This document shows, in pieces, positions 11,342 to 24,600 of a stretch of 64,000 bases of DNA. This DNA comes from Saccoglossus kowalevskii (lineage: Eukaryota; Hemichordata; Enteropneusta; Harrimaniidae). The DNA lies in NCBI RefSeq assembly GCF_000003605.2, contig NW_003129863.1, positions 203,504-267,503 of the forward strand, given 5' to 3'. Position numbers and translations under genes: made by a program. The first letter of the stretch is position 1. Every line of letters starts with the position of its first letter. The notes below the pieces were generated by a model, which did not search any database, had not been told where the DNA came from, and saw only the letters and a list, made by a program, of their open reading frames with translations.

Positions 11342-12533
11342 TAAGTATCACTGTATTTGTGTGAAAACATACATCATAGACAAACGTCCATCAGGTGTTC
11401 AGGCGTATGTTTGAACAGATGCGTAGCTATTTGGTTTGCTAAGTTGTGCCAGTCATATCTTGCACTGCGAGTCTAGCTCAAACAATGCCCGCACTTAGAT
11501 GAGGAGGTACAGGACATGTATAACTGCTGTAGCCAATTGACCGATACGAATTTAATACTTGGCGTGTTTAGACGACGTATCATTGTTACGGCATGCAATA
11601 TAAGATCAACGTGCCGACAAATCATTGGCAACTTTATCGTTATGTTTAATCATGAGCATTCCATCACTGAACTTTATTCCGTTTCTCACGCGTGTGCCAA
11701 CATTCAAGATCCGGCATAGAGTTATTTGTATCAGTATGAAAATGGTGGTCTCAGCAGTGAGTCCCCGTGTTAGTTGAACAAGGACTCGTATTATACTGGA
11801 AATACGGAATATCGAACGCTGGAATTAATGTTAATCTGAACTGTGGGGCCAAATCAGCTATTATAACTTAATCAAAGGGAAATTGAAGCGTTAACATGTT
11901 TACTTAACATCAACAAAGACACGTAATGGCGTAAATACATTAACGACATACAGATTCGGTCCGTCATTTTGTAAACTCATATCCGGTTCAAATTTGAATC
12001 TCAGTCATGTAGAAACAGATGCTGGGTGCCGCACATGAGAAATTACTACATTTCCATTAAGTCCACGGTTTATCAGCACGTATAAACAAGGCTACAGTTT
12101 ACTGTATGTCCCAGTGGAATATACCACCCTACTGCTATACTATAAACTTATGCTATATCATAAATCAACATAGCATAATTTATAAGTCACCATTATTCAT
12201 TGTATAACGTGACCTTTGTATCCACAATATTGTTTAAATTTACAGTCCAATAACCTTGAAAACGGTGTAATATTTTGGTAACTATTAACTCGATGGAATT
12301 GTATCTTCTAATTAGAGCTATTAGATGCTGGTTAGTTATTAAAAATAGTTGGACAAATTGTGTTATTAGGCTGGACAATAAGTTAGTTTAAAATAAATTT
12401 AATGTCATGTGATATAAAATAAATATGAGTTAATCAAAAATAACGAATTCATCACCAACTACTAGTATCAGAGTTTTTCGTTATAAGAATTGATAAAACA
12501 CAAACTGTGTTAAGCCATCAGTTAGGCCTGTGG

Positions 12534-12541
12534 TGACGTCA
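12534..12541 (+). promoter_or_regulatory. CRE/ATF-like palindrome TGACGTCA, unit 1
   Basis: Perfect TGACGTCA 35 bp before the start codon of exon 1 copy 1; kept in all four units. Function is inference. Confidence 0.45.
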
Positions 12542-12575
12542 CTGCAAAAAGCTTTTGACAGGTTCCCCATCTGTC

Positions 12576-12639
12576 ATGGCAATGACTCGTCACATATTGA
12601 CGGTGCTTGCGAGTCTTTTGGTCCTTGGACCTGTTAAAG
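12576..12639 (+). CDS. Gene B exon 1, copy 1 (signal peptide)
   Basis: ATG then MAMTRHILTVLASLLVLGPV and KG; donor GTAAGT, ends phase 1. A short n-region with Arg-His and a hydrophobic core fit a signal peptide. A second in-frame Met is at codon 3. Any of the copies could splice to 18853. Confidence 0.75.
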
Positions 12640-15600
12640 GTAAGTGAAAGTCTCAACTGAATATATACTTGAGTCGGTCTACTGCACGTATTTCACAATA
12701 AATAATGTACTTTGGAAGTCCGTCCAGAGTGTCTTTCTAGCGTCGTAAAGATCGAGAATAACAACATTCCGCACTGTTGTAATTTGTTTGTGTTTTTGTC
12801 GATTTGACAATATACATTTGGCTGTTAAAATATCTTTACTTGCGAACGATATCCCTTTAAAACACAGTTCTGTCGCCATTTCTGTTTTCGTATTTCTTGT
12901 ATCGACTGCTCGTAAAATTGCCGAGTTTGCTCTCTTGGTCGTTGTAATTTACTGTATATCAGCGTAATTACGATTCATGACTGTTATGTCTAAAACTGTT
13001 TTTATGAGCCCATATGCCGTTAATGGCAATGTGCTGTATTTTATTCCATTTCTGCGACTATATTGTTATCAAACATTGGTTGTATGTAATCTTAAAAAAA
13101 CTGCAGACTCATAAGATGTTTTTGGCTGATTTCGACTAGCTCGCCATCTGGCCTTGTCATTAACCTTTATCAGTAGATGTCATGGCAACCACTGTCAAAC
13201 TGACTGACCTCATCACTTAACCCCTATCAGTAGATGCCATACAAATATAAATCATGACATAATTATCACTGTATTTGTGTGAAAACATACATCATAGACA
13301 AACGTCCATCAGGTGTTCAGGCGTATGTTTGAACAGATGCGTAGCTATTTGGTTTGCTAAGTTGTGCCAGTCATATCTTGCACTGCGAGTCTAGCTCAAA
13401 CAATGCCCGCACTTAGATGAGGAGGTACAGGACATGTATAACTGCTATAGCCAATTGACCGATACGAATTTAATACTTGGCGTGTTTAGACGACGTATCA
13501 TTGTTACGGCATGCAATATAAGATCAACGTGCCGACAAATCATTGGCAACTTTATCGTTATGTTTAATCATGAACATTCCATCACTGAACTTTATTCCGT
13601 TTCTCACGCGTGTGCCAACATTCAAGATCCGGCATAGAGTTATTTGTATCAGTATGAAAATGGTGGTCTCAGCAGTGAGTCCCCGTGTTAGTTGAACAAG
13701 GACTCGTATTATACTGGAAATACGGAATATCGAACGCTGGAATTAATGTTAATCTGAACTGTGGGGCCAAATCATCTATTATAACTTAATCAAAGGGAAA
13801 TTGAAGCGTTAACATGTTTACTTAACATCAACAAAGACACGTAATGGCGTAAATACATTAACGACATACAGATTCGGTCCGTCATTTTGTAAACTCATAT
13901 CCGGTTCAAATTTGAATCTCAGTCATGTAGAAACAGATGCTGGGTGCCGCACATGAGAAATGACTACATTTCCATTAAGTCCACGGTTTATCAGCACGTA
14001 TAAACAAGGCTACAGTTTACTGTATGTCCCAGTGGAATATACCACCCTACTGCTATACTATAAACTTATGCTATATCATAAATCAACATAGCATAATTTA
14101 TAAGTCACCATTATTCATTGTATAACGTGACCTTTGTATCCACAATATTGTTTAAATTTACAGTCCAATAACCTTGAAAACGGTGTAATATTTTGGTAAC
14201 TATTAACTCGATGGAATTGTATCTTCTAATTAGAGCTATTAGATGCTGGTTAGTTATTAAAAATAGTTGGACAAATTGTGTTATTAGGCTGGACAATAAG
14301 TTAGTTTAAAATAAAATTAATGTCATGTGATGTGATATAAAATAAATATGAGTTAATCAAAAATAACGAATTCATCACAAACTACTAGTATCAGAGTTTT
14401 TCGTTATAAGAATTGATAAAACACAAACTGTGTTAAGCCATCAGTTAGGCCTGTGGTGACGTCACTGCAAAAAGCTTTTGACAGGTTCCCCATCTGTCAT
14501 GGCAATGACTCGTCACATATTGACGGTGCTTGCGAGTCTTTTGGTCCTTGGACCTGTTAAAGGTAAGTGAAAGTCTCAACTGAATATATACTTGAGTCGG
14601 TCTACTGCACGTATTTCACAATAAATAATGTACTTTGGAAGTCCGTCCAGAGTGTCTTTCTAGCGTCGTAAAGATCGAGAATAACAACATTCCGCACTGT
14701 TGTAATTTGTTTGTGTTTTTGTCGATTTGACAATATACATTTGGCTGTTAAAATATCTTTACTTGCGAACGATATCCCTTTAAAACACAGTTCTGTCGCC
14801 ATTTCTGTTTTCGTATTTCTTGTATCGACTGCTCGTAAAATTGCCGAGTTTGCTCTCTTGGTCGTTGTAATTTACTGTATATCAGCGTAATTACGATTCA
14901 TGACTGTTATGTCTAAAAACTGTTTTTATGAGCCCATATGCCGTTAATGGCAATGTGCTGTATTTTATTCCATTTCTGCGACTATATTGTTATCAAACAT
15001 TGGTTGTATGTAATCTTAAAAAAACTGCAGACTCATAAGATGTTTTTGGCTGATTTCGACTAGCTCGCCATCTGGCCTTGTCATTAACCTTTATCAGTAG
15101 ATGTCATGGCAACCACTGTCAAACTGACTGACCTCATCACTTAACCCCTATCAGTAGATGCCATACAAATATAAATCATGACATAATTATCACTGTATTT
15201 GTGTGAAAACATACGTCATAGACAAACGTCCATCAGGTGTTCATGCGTATGTTTGAACAGATGCGTAGCTATTTGGTTTGCTAAGTTGTGCCAGTCATAT
15301 CTTGCACTGCGAGTCTAGCTCAAACAATGCCCGGACTTAGATGAGGAGGTACAGGACATGTATAACTGCTGTCGCCAATTGACCGATACGAATTTAATAC
15401 TTGGCGTGTTTAGACGACGTATCATTGTTACGGCATGAAATATAAGATCAAAGTGCCGACAAATCATTGGCAACTTTATCGTTATGTTTAATCATGAACA
15501 TTCCATCACTGAACTTTATTCCGTTTCTCACGTGTGTGCCAACATTCAAGATCCGGCATAGAGTTATTTGTATCAGTATGAAAATGGTGGTCTCAGCAGT

Positions 15601-18600
15601 GTGTCCCCGTGTTAGTTGAACAAGGGCTCGTATTATACTGGAAATACGGAATATCGAACGCTGGAATTAATGTTAATCTGAACTGTGGGGCCAAATCAGC
15701 TATTATAACTTAATCAAAGGGAAATTGAAGCGTTAACATGTTTACTTAACATCAACAAAGACACGTAATGGCGTAAATACATTAACGACATACAGATTCG
15801 GTCCGTCATTTTGTAAACTCATATCCGGTTCAAATTTGAATCTCAGTCATGTAGAAACAGATGCTGGGTGCCGCACATGAGAAATGACTACATTTCCATT
15901 AAGTCCACGGTTTATCAGCACGTATAAACAAGGCTACAGTTTACTGTATGTCCCAGTGGAATACACCACCCTACTGCTATACTATAACCTTATGCTATAT
16001 CATAAATCAACATAGCATAATTTATAAGTCACCATTATTCATTGTATAACGTGACCTTTGTATCCACAATATTGTTTAAATTTACAGTCCAATACCCTTG
16101 AAAACGATGTAATATTTTGGTAACTATGAACTCGATGGAATTGTATCTTCTAATTAGAGCTATTAGATGCTGGTTAGTTATTAAAAATAGTTGGACAAAT
16201 TGTGTTATTAGGTTGGACAATAAGTTAGTTTAAAATAAATTTAATGTCATGTGATATAAAATAAATATGAGTTAATCAAAAATAACGAATTCATCACAAA
16301 CTACTAGTATCAGAGTCTTTCGTTATAAGAATTGATAAAACACAAACTGTGTTAAGCCATCAGTTAGGCCCGTGGTGACGTCACTGCAAACAGCTTTTGA
16401 CAGGTTCCCCTAACGCATCTGTCATGGCAACGACTCGTCACATATTGACGGTGCTTGCGAGTCTTTTGGTCCTTGGATCTGTTAAAGGTAAGTGAAAGTC
16501 TCAACTGAATATATACTTGAGTCGGTCTACTGCACGTATTTGACAATGAATGATGTACTTTGGAAGTCCGTCCAGAGTGTCTTTCTAGTGTCGTAAAGAT
16601 CGNNNNNNNNNNNNNNNNNNNNNNNNNNNNNNNNNNNNNNNNNNNNNNNNNNAAACAAGGCTACAGTTTACTGTATGTCCCAGTGGAATATACCACCCTA
16701 CTGCTATACTATAAACTTATGCTATATCATAAATCAACATAGCATAATTTATAAGTCACCATTATTCATTGTATAACGTGACCTTTGTATCCACAATATT
16801 GTTTAAATTTACAGTCCAATACCCTTGAAAACGATGTAATATTTTGGTAACTATGAACTCGATGGAATTGTATCTTCTAATTAGAGCTATTAGATGCTGG
16901 TTAGTTATTAAAAATAGTTGGACAAATTGTGTTATTAGGTTGGACAATAAGTTAGTTTAAAATAAATTTAATGTCATGTGATATAAAATAAATATGAGTT
17001 AATCAAAAATAACGAATTCATCACAAACTACTAGTATCAGAGTCTTTCGTTATAAGAATTGATAAAACACAAACTGTGTTAAGCCATCAGTTAGGCCCGT
17101 GGTGACGTCACTGCAAACAGCTTTTGACAGGTTCCCCTAACGCATCTGTCATGGCAACGACTCGTCACATATTGACGGTGCTTGCGAGTCTTTTGGTCCT
17201 TGGATCTGTTAAAGGTAAGTGAAAGTCTCAACTGAATATATACTTGAGTCGGTCTACTGCACGTATTTGACAATGAATGATGTACTTTGGAAGTCCGTCC
17301 AGAGTGTCTTTCTAGTGTCGTAAAGATCGAGAATAACAACATTCCGCACTGTTGTAATCTGTTTGTGTTTTTGTCGATTTGACAATATACATTTGGCTGT
17401 TAAAATATCTTTACTTGCGAACGATATCCCTTTAAAACACAGTTCTGTCGCCATTTCTGTTTTCGTATTTCTTGTATCAACTGCTCGTAAAATTGCCGAG
17501 TTTGCTCTCTTGGTCGTTGTACTTTACTGTATATCAGACTATTTATTGATATTCGTAGTAATTAGTGAAAAAGTAGTACAAGCTATATATGCAAATATAC
17601 ACGCAATTAATCATCGCTAGGACATTTAAAAAAGAACAACAATTATTTACATAATTTATATTTAAATTTGAAAAAGCGGCAAAGCGCATTTCACCTCCTA
17701 CGTTTCTGGGTAGCATAAGGAAAACCATTTTGTAAGCGGTTTGAAAGAGTTTCTTGAAATCGGTTACTGCGAATGCGTAAATCTCGTTTAAATTATTGTC
17801 TTCATGTGCGTGATTCCAGCACACAAACACTGTTTTGTCAATACGCCTGCGTGAAAATGTCTGGGCACCCTCTACAATCATTATTCATCAATGAATTACA
17901 TTTACTGTTTTGACGCATGCGCGACTCGTCAGTCAAATTTACCAGAAATTTCATTTTTAGAACCATGATACAATTTATCAGACAGATCGGTGTCCTGTAT
18001 GTCTGTAATCCTGATTAATGATTTTTATAATCATGTGATACTCTGTCGAGTATCATCATACTTTCAGTGAACTCACATTCTTCTATTCAAGTATTGTGTA
18101 CCTACAGGACTAACAGCAGTTACCATAACAATATTGTGTGTTTTTTGTGTCGAGGAGCGATCAGAATGAGTAATTTTTGAATGGAGTATGTACATATGTT
18201 AATATGAATGTCTGTTTCTCTGTAGTATTATTAATGGTTTAAACAGTAAACCCATATCACGACTAGTAATGTCATGTCACATTATAGATTTTAAAAATGC
18301 GATTGTGCGATTCATATTTTTTTCTTCAAATCTCGGTATAAATATTGGTTCAATTTACAGAAGACCGGTAACATTTTATGTAATGAAATTGTAAGACTGT
18401 TTAGTGGTTGAGCAAATTGAGTACTAATCGTTATAGCCCGCGGGATATAAATAATCACATCTATTTTAAATAAATGGAGGGAAATGTGGATTAATCTCAC
18501 CGTTGGTAATAAGAATAAGTACATAAACATATAATAGCTATAATGTCCTTCCCCAATATCCGGTGTTGATACTCATACTACGTTACACTGTATTGTTTTA

Positions 18601-21600
18601 ATTTATATTAAGTTATTCAGTGAGGTTAATCTAGGTCTGTGGCCCGTATGAAATGTTAGAATTGTTAGATTCAAGCTTGACACATGAGTACCGATCATGT
18701 AAGTCGGCGCCCTCTAGCGACGAAGTGCCTCTGTGATTTTTTTGATCCGTGAATTCGGGCAATAAAATAGTAGTTGAAGTATTCGTTTTTTATTTATTTA
18801 TTTACTTTATGTGGACAAACAACTAACAATGCATTATTATATTAACTTTTAGCAACAGACGTTGGTCCACCAAGAAATGTTAGATATATAACCGTCAATA
18901 TGAACGCCACACTTGTATGGAATCGCCCAGCTAATGTTACTGACGAAGAGGGCGTAGTATATACTGTCAGATACCGATCGTAGGTGTATTTTCTCATTCA
19001 TCATCATAGTCAAATCACATGATGCAATGACAACACATAATCAATGAATACACTATATTTAAATCGCCACAGTCGCCATGCACACAGTGTATTTCATGCG
19101 AGCTGGATAAGTCGCTTTATGAACCACTTGCGCGCGCATACTTGATATTGATTGCAACATAAACATGTACGCCCGATATTGTGCTTATCGAGATACCAAA
19201 GGATGTCACGAAAAATTCTTATTTACCGATTACCATTAGACTGACATATTTGTCTTTTCCGACATGACAACATTACGTATCTCGTTACATCCGGGAAGGT
19301 GGTCTCTACTTGACTTTGAATGCAAATGGCCGCCAAGGTCTCGCTCAGAGCGTTAAAGTTTCAAAACTTATTTGCTCCTTGAATATTGTTTCATTCTCTG
19401 CCGCCATCACTCTTCTCGCCCGCTGCTCCTATATCATAGTTACAAACGCTAGGAAATATGTGAAGGCCGTGTTGGAAGGTAATGGAAATGTTGTATATTT
19501 TGTAAGCGAATGAAGATTTTCGGTAAACTGCGTAAAGTGTCTGCAACCCCTGATACCCCATCACCCGAATTCATATACGTTTCGCAGTCTGTAAGATTCA
19601 GCTCTTAATATTTATCCATCACAACTGACATTAGTTATTTAGTGGTTTACGTGCAAGTGATATTTACAAGGTACTGACCGAACATGCAGTCAAACAATCA
19701 TACAACACTAGTTGCCTCTTCCCGTAACGATCAAATGAACCAAGAGTGAGTTGCATGACGCGATTGGTTGAAATAATCTCCTCATTTATATAAATTAATA
19801 TTCACGATCAATGTAAGCCTGGCCTTTCGAGCAAAGTTGTGACAAAAAGCTTACCGTTACGAGGAGAAAAAATAATCGATATTACGAATTCATAGAGAAT
19901 GCTAAAGCACATTGATATTTCAATCTATTATTTCTTTTTTCAAAATTGCGCATAATGTTTTAATAACTTTTACCAGTGATAAGTTACCTAATTAGTATGA
20001 ATTTCGAGAAATCACTGTGTGTACATGAGCAGTTTTGAACGCGATAAAATCACGCGTAGAACTCACTCCTGCAAAAAATCTAGTTGTTGGTTGAATTGTT
20101 TCGATGATTATTTATTAAAGAAATCACTGAATTCACTACATATATTTGTAAATGGGACGGCGCACTCTTGTGCCAATCCTCCTGTATTAAACTATGCCTA
20201 TTTTATATATAATTAAGATGTTTGTTCTTGTTTATTTCTGTCAAAATTTTGGCCAGTATTTTCAGCATATTTGGTTTTGATTTATCATTAAAATATAATT
20301 TTACCAGGCGGTAAAACATATCTCATTTGTTGATATGCGTTTTCGTTTTCGTTTTAATCGTATTTGATTCGCACGAGATTCGTCTGCTGCCGAGCCCCTA
20401 TAGTTTTCTGTCATGGTGCTTGGATACCCCAGAAAGAACTGGCTCAGAAAATATCCTGATTGGCCGAGAAGCAATAGATTAACTGTAGATTATCTTGATT
20501 CCAGGCACGTTATGAAGATAATTGGTGATGATTGGGTGATTAAAAATGACTGTGAAAACACTGTGGCACACATGTGTAATTTTGGCGCAGATTTTGACTC
20601 TTGCGTTGACATTTGGTATGCACAAGTAGCAGCACGGCGAACACCTGGTGATCAGCAAGGTAGTTCATGGTCCGCAACCCCCGCAGCTGTTCAGCCATGT
20701 TACGATGGTGAGTTGTATTGAGTTATAAACTAGCACTCGAATATGCTTGGTAAAATGTATGTCATAGCCGCGTATCGTCATTCCAGGTGGGTATTAGGCA
20801 TTATCTTTAGAGCAGCTTGTATTATTTGTGGATTAGATAAGGCTTTTGCGTCCAGTGTTAGTACGGCAGAAGCGCTCGCACCTTCTTCAAATCAACCCCC
20901 ACTCAAACATGTATACATACTTCCCACGGGTGCGATTGTATTGAAACAATGTCAAGCATATCTTCACATTGCTATCAACAAGCGTGATTTCTAAAACAAT
21001 ATCCGTGTCGCTTTTAGCAAGTATGTGGTATATTGGGTATTTTTTTTTTGGGTATTGGTTCGGATTGGAATTCCTCTCCAGCCATGTATATTCAAGACAA
21101 TATACACAATAACTGATTTGTAAACTGAATGATTATTTTATTCTTCCTGTGCTTCCAGTTCATCAATTTTTTCTATTGGTAATACTGTAAAACCATTTAT
21201 TTACACTGACATTTAATCTCATTATTTTGACGTTTTAAGCTTATTCGCTGGGTTTTAAGTTCACGAACTCGACAAGGGAAAAATGAGTTCTATTGTTATT
21301 TTACAAGTCCATGTGGATTTAATTTAGCGGATAATACACATCAGCGAAATCAAAACCCAGTGAATACCTAAAGCATTTACAGTACAGTTAGAATCTAATT
21401 ATTTTCATCCAGGTAGTTCCCCTTTTTGTTGAATGTATTCAAATGAGGAGTTTCGATGATTTGGGTATATCTATAAAAATTAATATATATGCCATATTAT
21501 TTATATATTACTGAAATTTATTCAGTAAATAAAAAACAAGACAATTGTAGGAAGGTGATTGGCCATTTTATAATTAGAAATTATCTAAATCTTTTCCAAG

Positions 21601-24600
21601 AGTCTCAAAACCCCAGAGTAGTACCTAAGCCAAAATATAGTTACAGCAAGTTATCGTAATCGGCTGATCAATAAGTAAGTGGAAGCCATATTGAACAAAC
21701 GCAAATTATGTTGCACAACATGTCCAACTCATATTATTATTATAACATTTTTCTCATATTTTTGGAAAATGTACATCAGCTCATATTGTATATAACACCC
21801 ATATAACACAGTTTGGGTTCAATAAAAGTGGTAATATGACTCAATAATATCTAACCTTTATCATCACACTGATGAATAATATACGTACATAAATGAAATA
21901 TAATAGTTGTGTGCACCGGATGGCCATATTTTGATTATGCAAATGAGTCATTTCTTCAACCATAACGACTCATTTTATGACATCACATGTAAACCTCTAT
22001 GTTTTTGATATATTTTTGTCATTTATAGTTAGAAATGTTTTTCACCCACAACCGTTTGACAGATTGCTTTGAAAGTTGTTGTTGACATGGACACATCCAG
22101 ACTTATTATTTGTATGGCATTATATGCAAGTGTCTATTTTTAGTGCAGTTTGTTTTTGCTCATTGTTGGCATTTTGTGACTTCTTCTCCGAAACCTCCTG
22201 CCACATTGCTTGGTCAACTTTCAAGTTTGTTTTTTGGTGAAGATCTCCATTTATTGTGATTTATTATTATTATTATTTTTGGATTTGTTCTCTTTCCCAT
22301 ACTTTATACATGGAATCCAGTAGACAATTGTATCAATTGGAAGCTAGGCTTTCTCAGTACACATTATCTTGGAAAATAGACTGGATGGGCCAATGTTTAC
22401 CAGAAATGCTCAAGTTCAGATCAAGGTCATGTCAAGGTTTATACGTTTGCTTATGTTATATGGTGACACTGAACACTAAGGATAAGAGGGATTAAAATAC
22501 CTTTAAAAAAATCTTCAAAGCCGGGCCAGGGTCATCTCATGGTCACATGCGGACTGCATGTGTGTTGGTGGCCAGAAGGTCACCTCTCCGTCAAGATCTG
22601 TTATTTATCTCATATGGACTTCGAGGGGCGTGTACTGAAATGCTACGAGTTTTAGCTTGTTATCATACACATTTGTTATCGACACACAACATGGTTAAAA
22701 AATCGCTGGTTGTACCTTCTCAGACATGTTACCGATAAGTCACAGCCCTGGCTCATGGACTAAATACAGTCAAACAGAGTGGGGATAACCATGGGAAATG
22801 ATTGCATGGCTCGCTCATCGGGTGATAATTTAATATAGTGAAAAAAACTACTAATGTATTGTTTATTGGTCATAAAAACAATGCATAATAATCTATCGAC
22901 CTAATAGAATCCGCACGTATTGCAATATAATAATATTATGCCTTTATTAACAAAGCGAGTATTGCAGAAATATAGTCCAGGTCTACATCGACTTTTTGTA
23001 ATCGCTGGCATACTTGTGACTATTAAAATGGTGTAAAATTGGGGTATATGTTTTCGTTGAAGAAATATTAAAACCCTAAACATAAAATACCTTTGAATTA
23101 CGTAAAATGTAGTTTTAAATCTAAGGATGTCTTAGCGACTAAATGGTTCTTAAACTTTACTTCATGGTTTTATTATAAAACTAAGTTTAAATAATTCTTA
23201 TTGCAGGGATAATTGGACCTCCTGAAATGACTAATGTAACGGCTGGAAGTGATTACATATACATGACATGGCTGGCTCCTAAAACACCGTATATAGCCTA
23301 TAAACGTATGAGTGATCGAACGTCAATCAATTATAATTTAACGTATTGGAAAACCCATAACAATAATGTTACTGTAAGTATCAACATGTTTATAGCGTTG
23401 TATACAATTAAGCAAAAGTTGCTTTGGTACATACTTGGCTGATTTGTGATAGTAAATAACCATTTGCTTTATATTGTAAGCTATGAACTATGCTGAGAAT
23501 TCACTGACGAACACTGATCAACATTGTGTTGAGTTGACACAGTGCTATTCTGTGTGATGCATACACCTATCAATCAATACACATATAATAAAATATAGAT
23601 GAGTTCATAAAAGTTTGACCTAAGTCTACCGCTCATTTACACGTTACGCTATTTGCTCGCACAAATGTCAAATAATGATAGTATACCGAATCAGTACCAC
23701 CAACATTAATAATTGTGCTTCAATTTAAATATTTCGTATACGAACTTCTTTTACTAGTAGTCCAATTAACTAATTTATATATGTGATTTGCATATCAGAA
23801 TCGCATTTTTAGTTTATGTTCACTTAAACTGGCTAATTTGTGTGTTGTTAAGGTACATTCCGATTTGATCAATATACCCCGAGGAAGGTGTTGTTAAATA
23901 TCATGTATTTTGTTTATATTTTTTTAGAAAAATATAAATTTAGGAAATAGAAGCTATGTGATATTGAAATATTTGATCGTTCCATACACTTCATATGATA
24001 TTGTTGTTCAAGGCTGGACTATTAATAATGGATATGGTACTCCAAGAAAGTTGACAGTAACTACCAGAGAAGCAGGTACAATGATAGGAATGAGACGAAC
24101 AAATCTTGTAATGAGATAATACAATATTATATGATAAAATATATGATCGAAACGAAACGAAACGATACGATACGAAATGACATTAGCTCTGTTTAACTTA
24201 CTTAGATATTGTTTCTTGGAAAATATGATCTTGATATTAGTTATAACAATTGTTATATTGTTAGATCAGGATTAACTATTTTATATTACATGGTTACACT
24301 ATCAATTGCCTTATGCATCGTTTAATTTTCTTAGCCCCGGCAATCGGTGTTGATAATGTAACACTGGGAGTTCTGTCACCTGATTGGAAGTCCTCGCCAG
24401 ATTTGAGAAACGTTACCGTTGCTTGGTCTGTAAGTTTTTTTTATTTTGATTAATAAATACTTTAAATAATCTTATTTACTTATTGGCACGGCCAAAATGA
24501 GCGACGATAGGTATTCCCGTGTGACACGTCCTACATATTGTACCTGTTCGTATGTACGGCGGTGATTGTTATTGTAATTACTAAAACAGTTGGTGCTAAT

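Larger units (their letters stand above)
11193..17540 (+). repeat. Tandem array of 1.92-kb units, each with promoter region and signal-peptide exon
   Basis: Units start at ATAAGATGTTTTTGGCTG: 11193-13110, 13111-15034, 15035-16602 (cut by a gap), then partial 16653-17540. Start codons of the exon copies are 1923 and 1925 bp apart. The 150-bp tail of the LTR-like insertion is part of the unit, so the amplification followed that insertion. Gene C has a single copy (about 49200-50570), without the insertion. Confidence 0.92.

Noticed and set aside
11516-13637. Repeated small open frames (67, 61 and 66 aa) in the tandem units
   Set aside because: They recur only because the whole 1.92-kb unit is duplicated; the signal-peptide exon is the only part with splice and domain support.
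20743-20994. 83-aa open frame in gene B intron 3
   Set aside because: Not conserved in gene C and without a recognisable domain.
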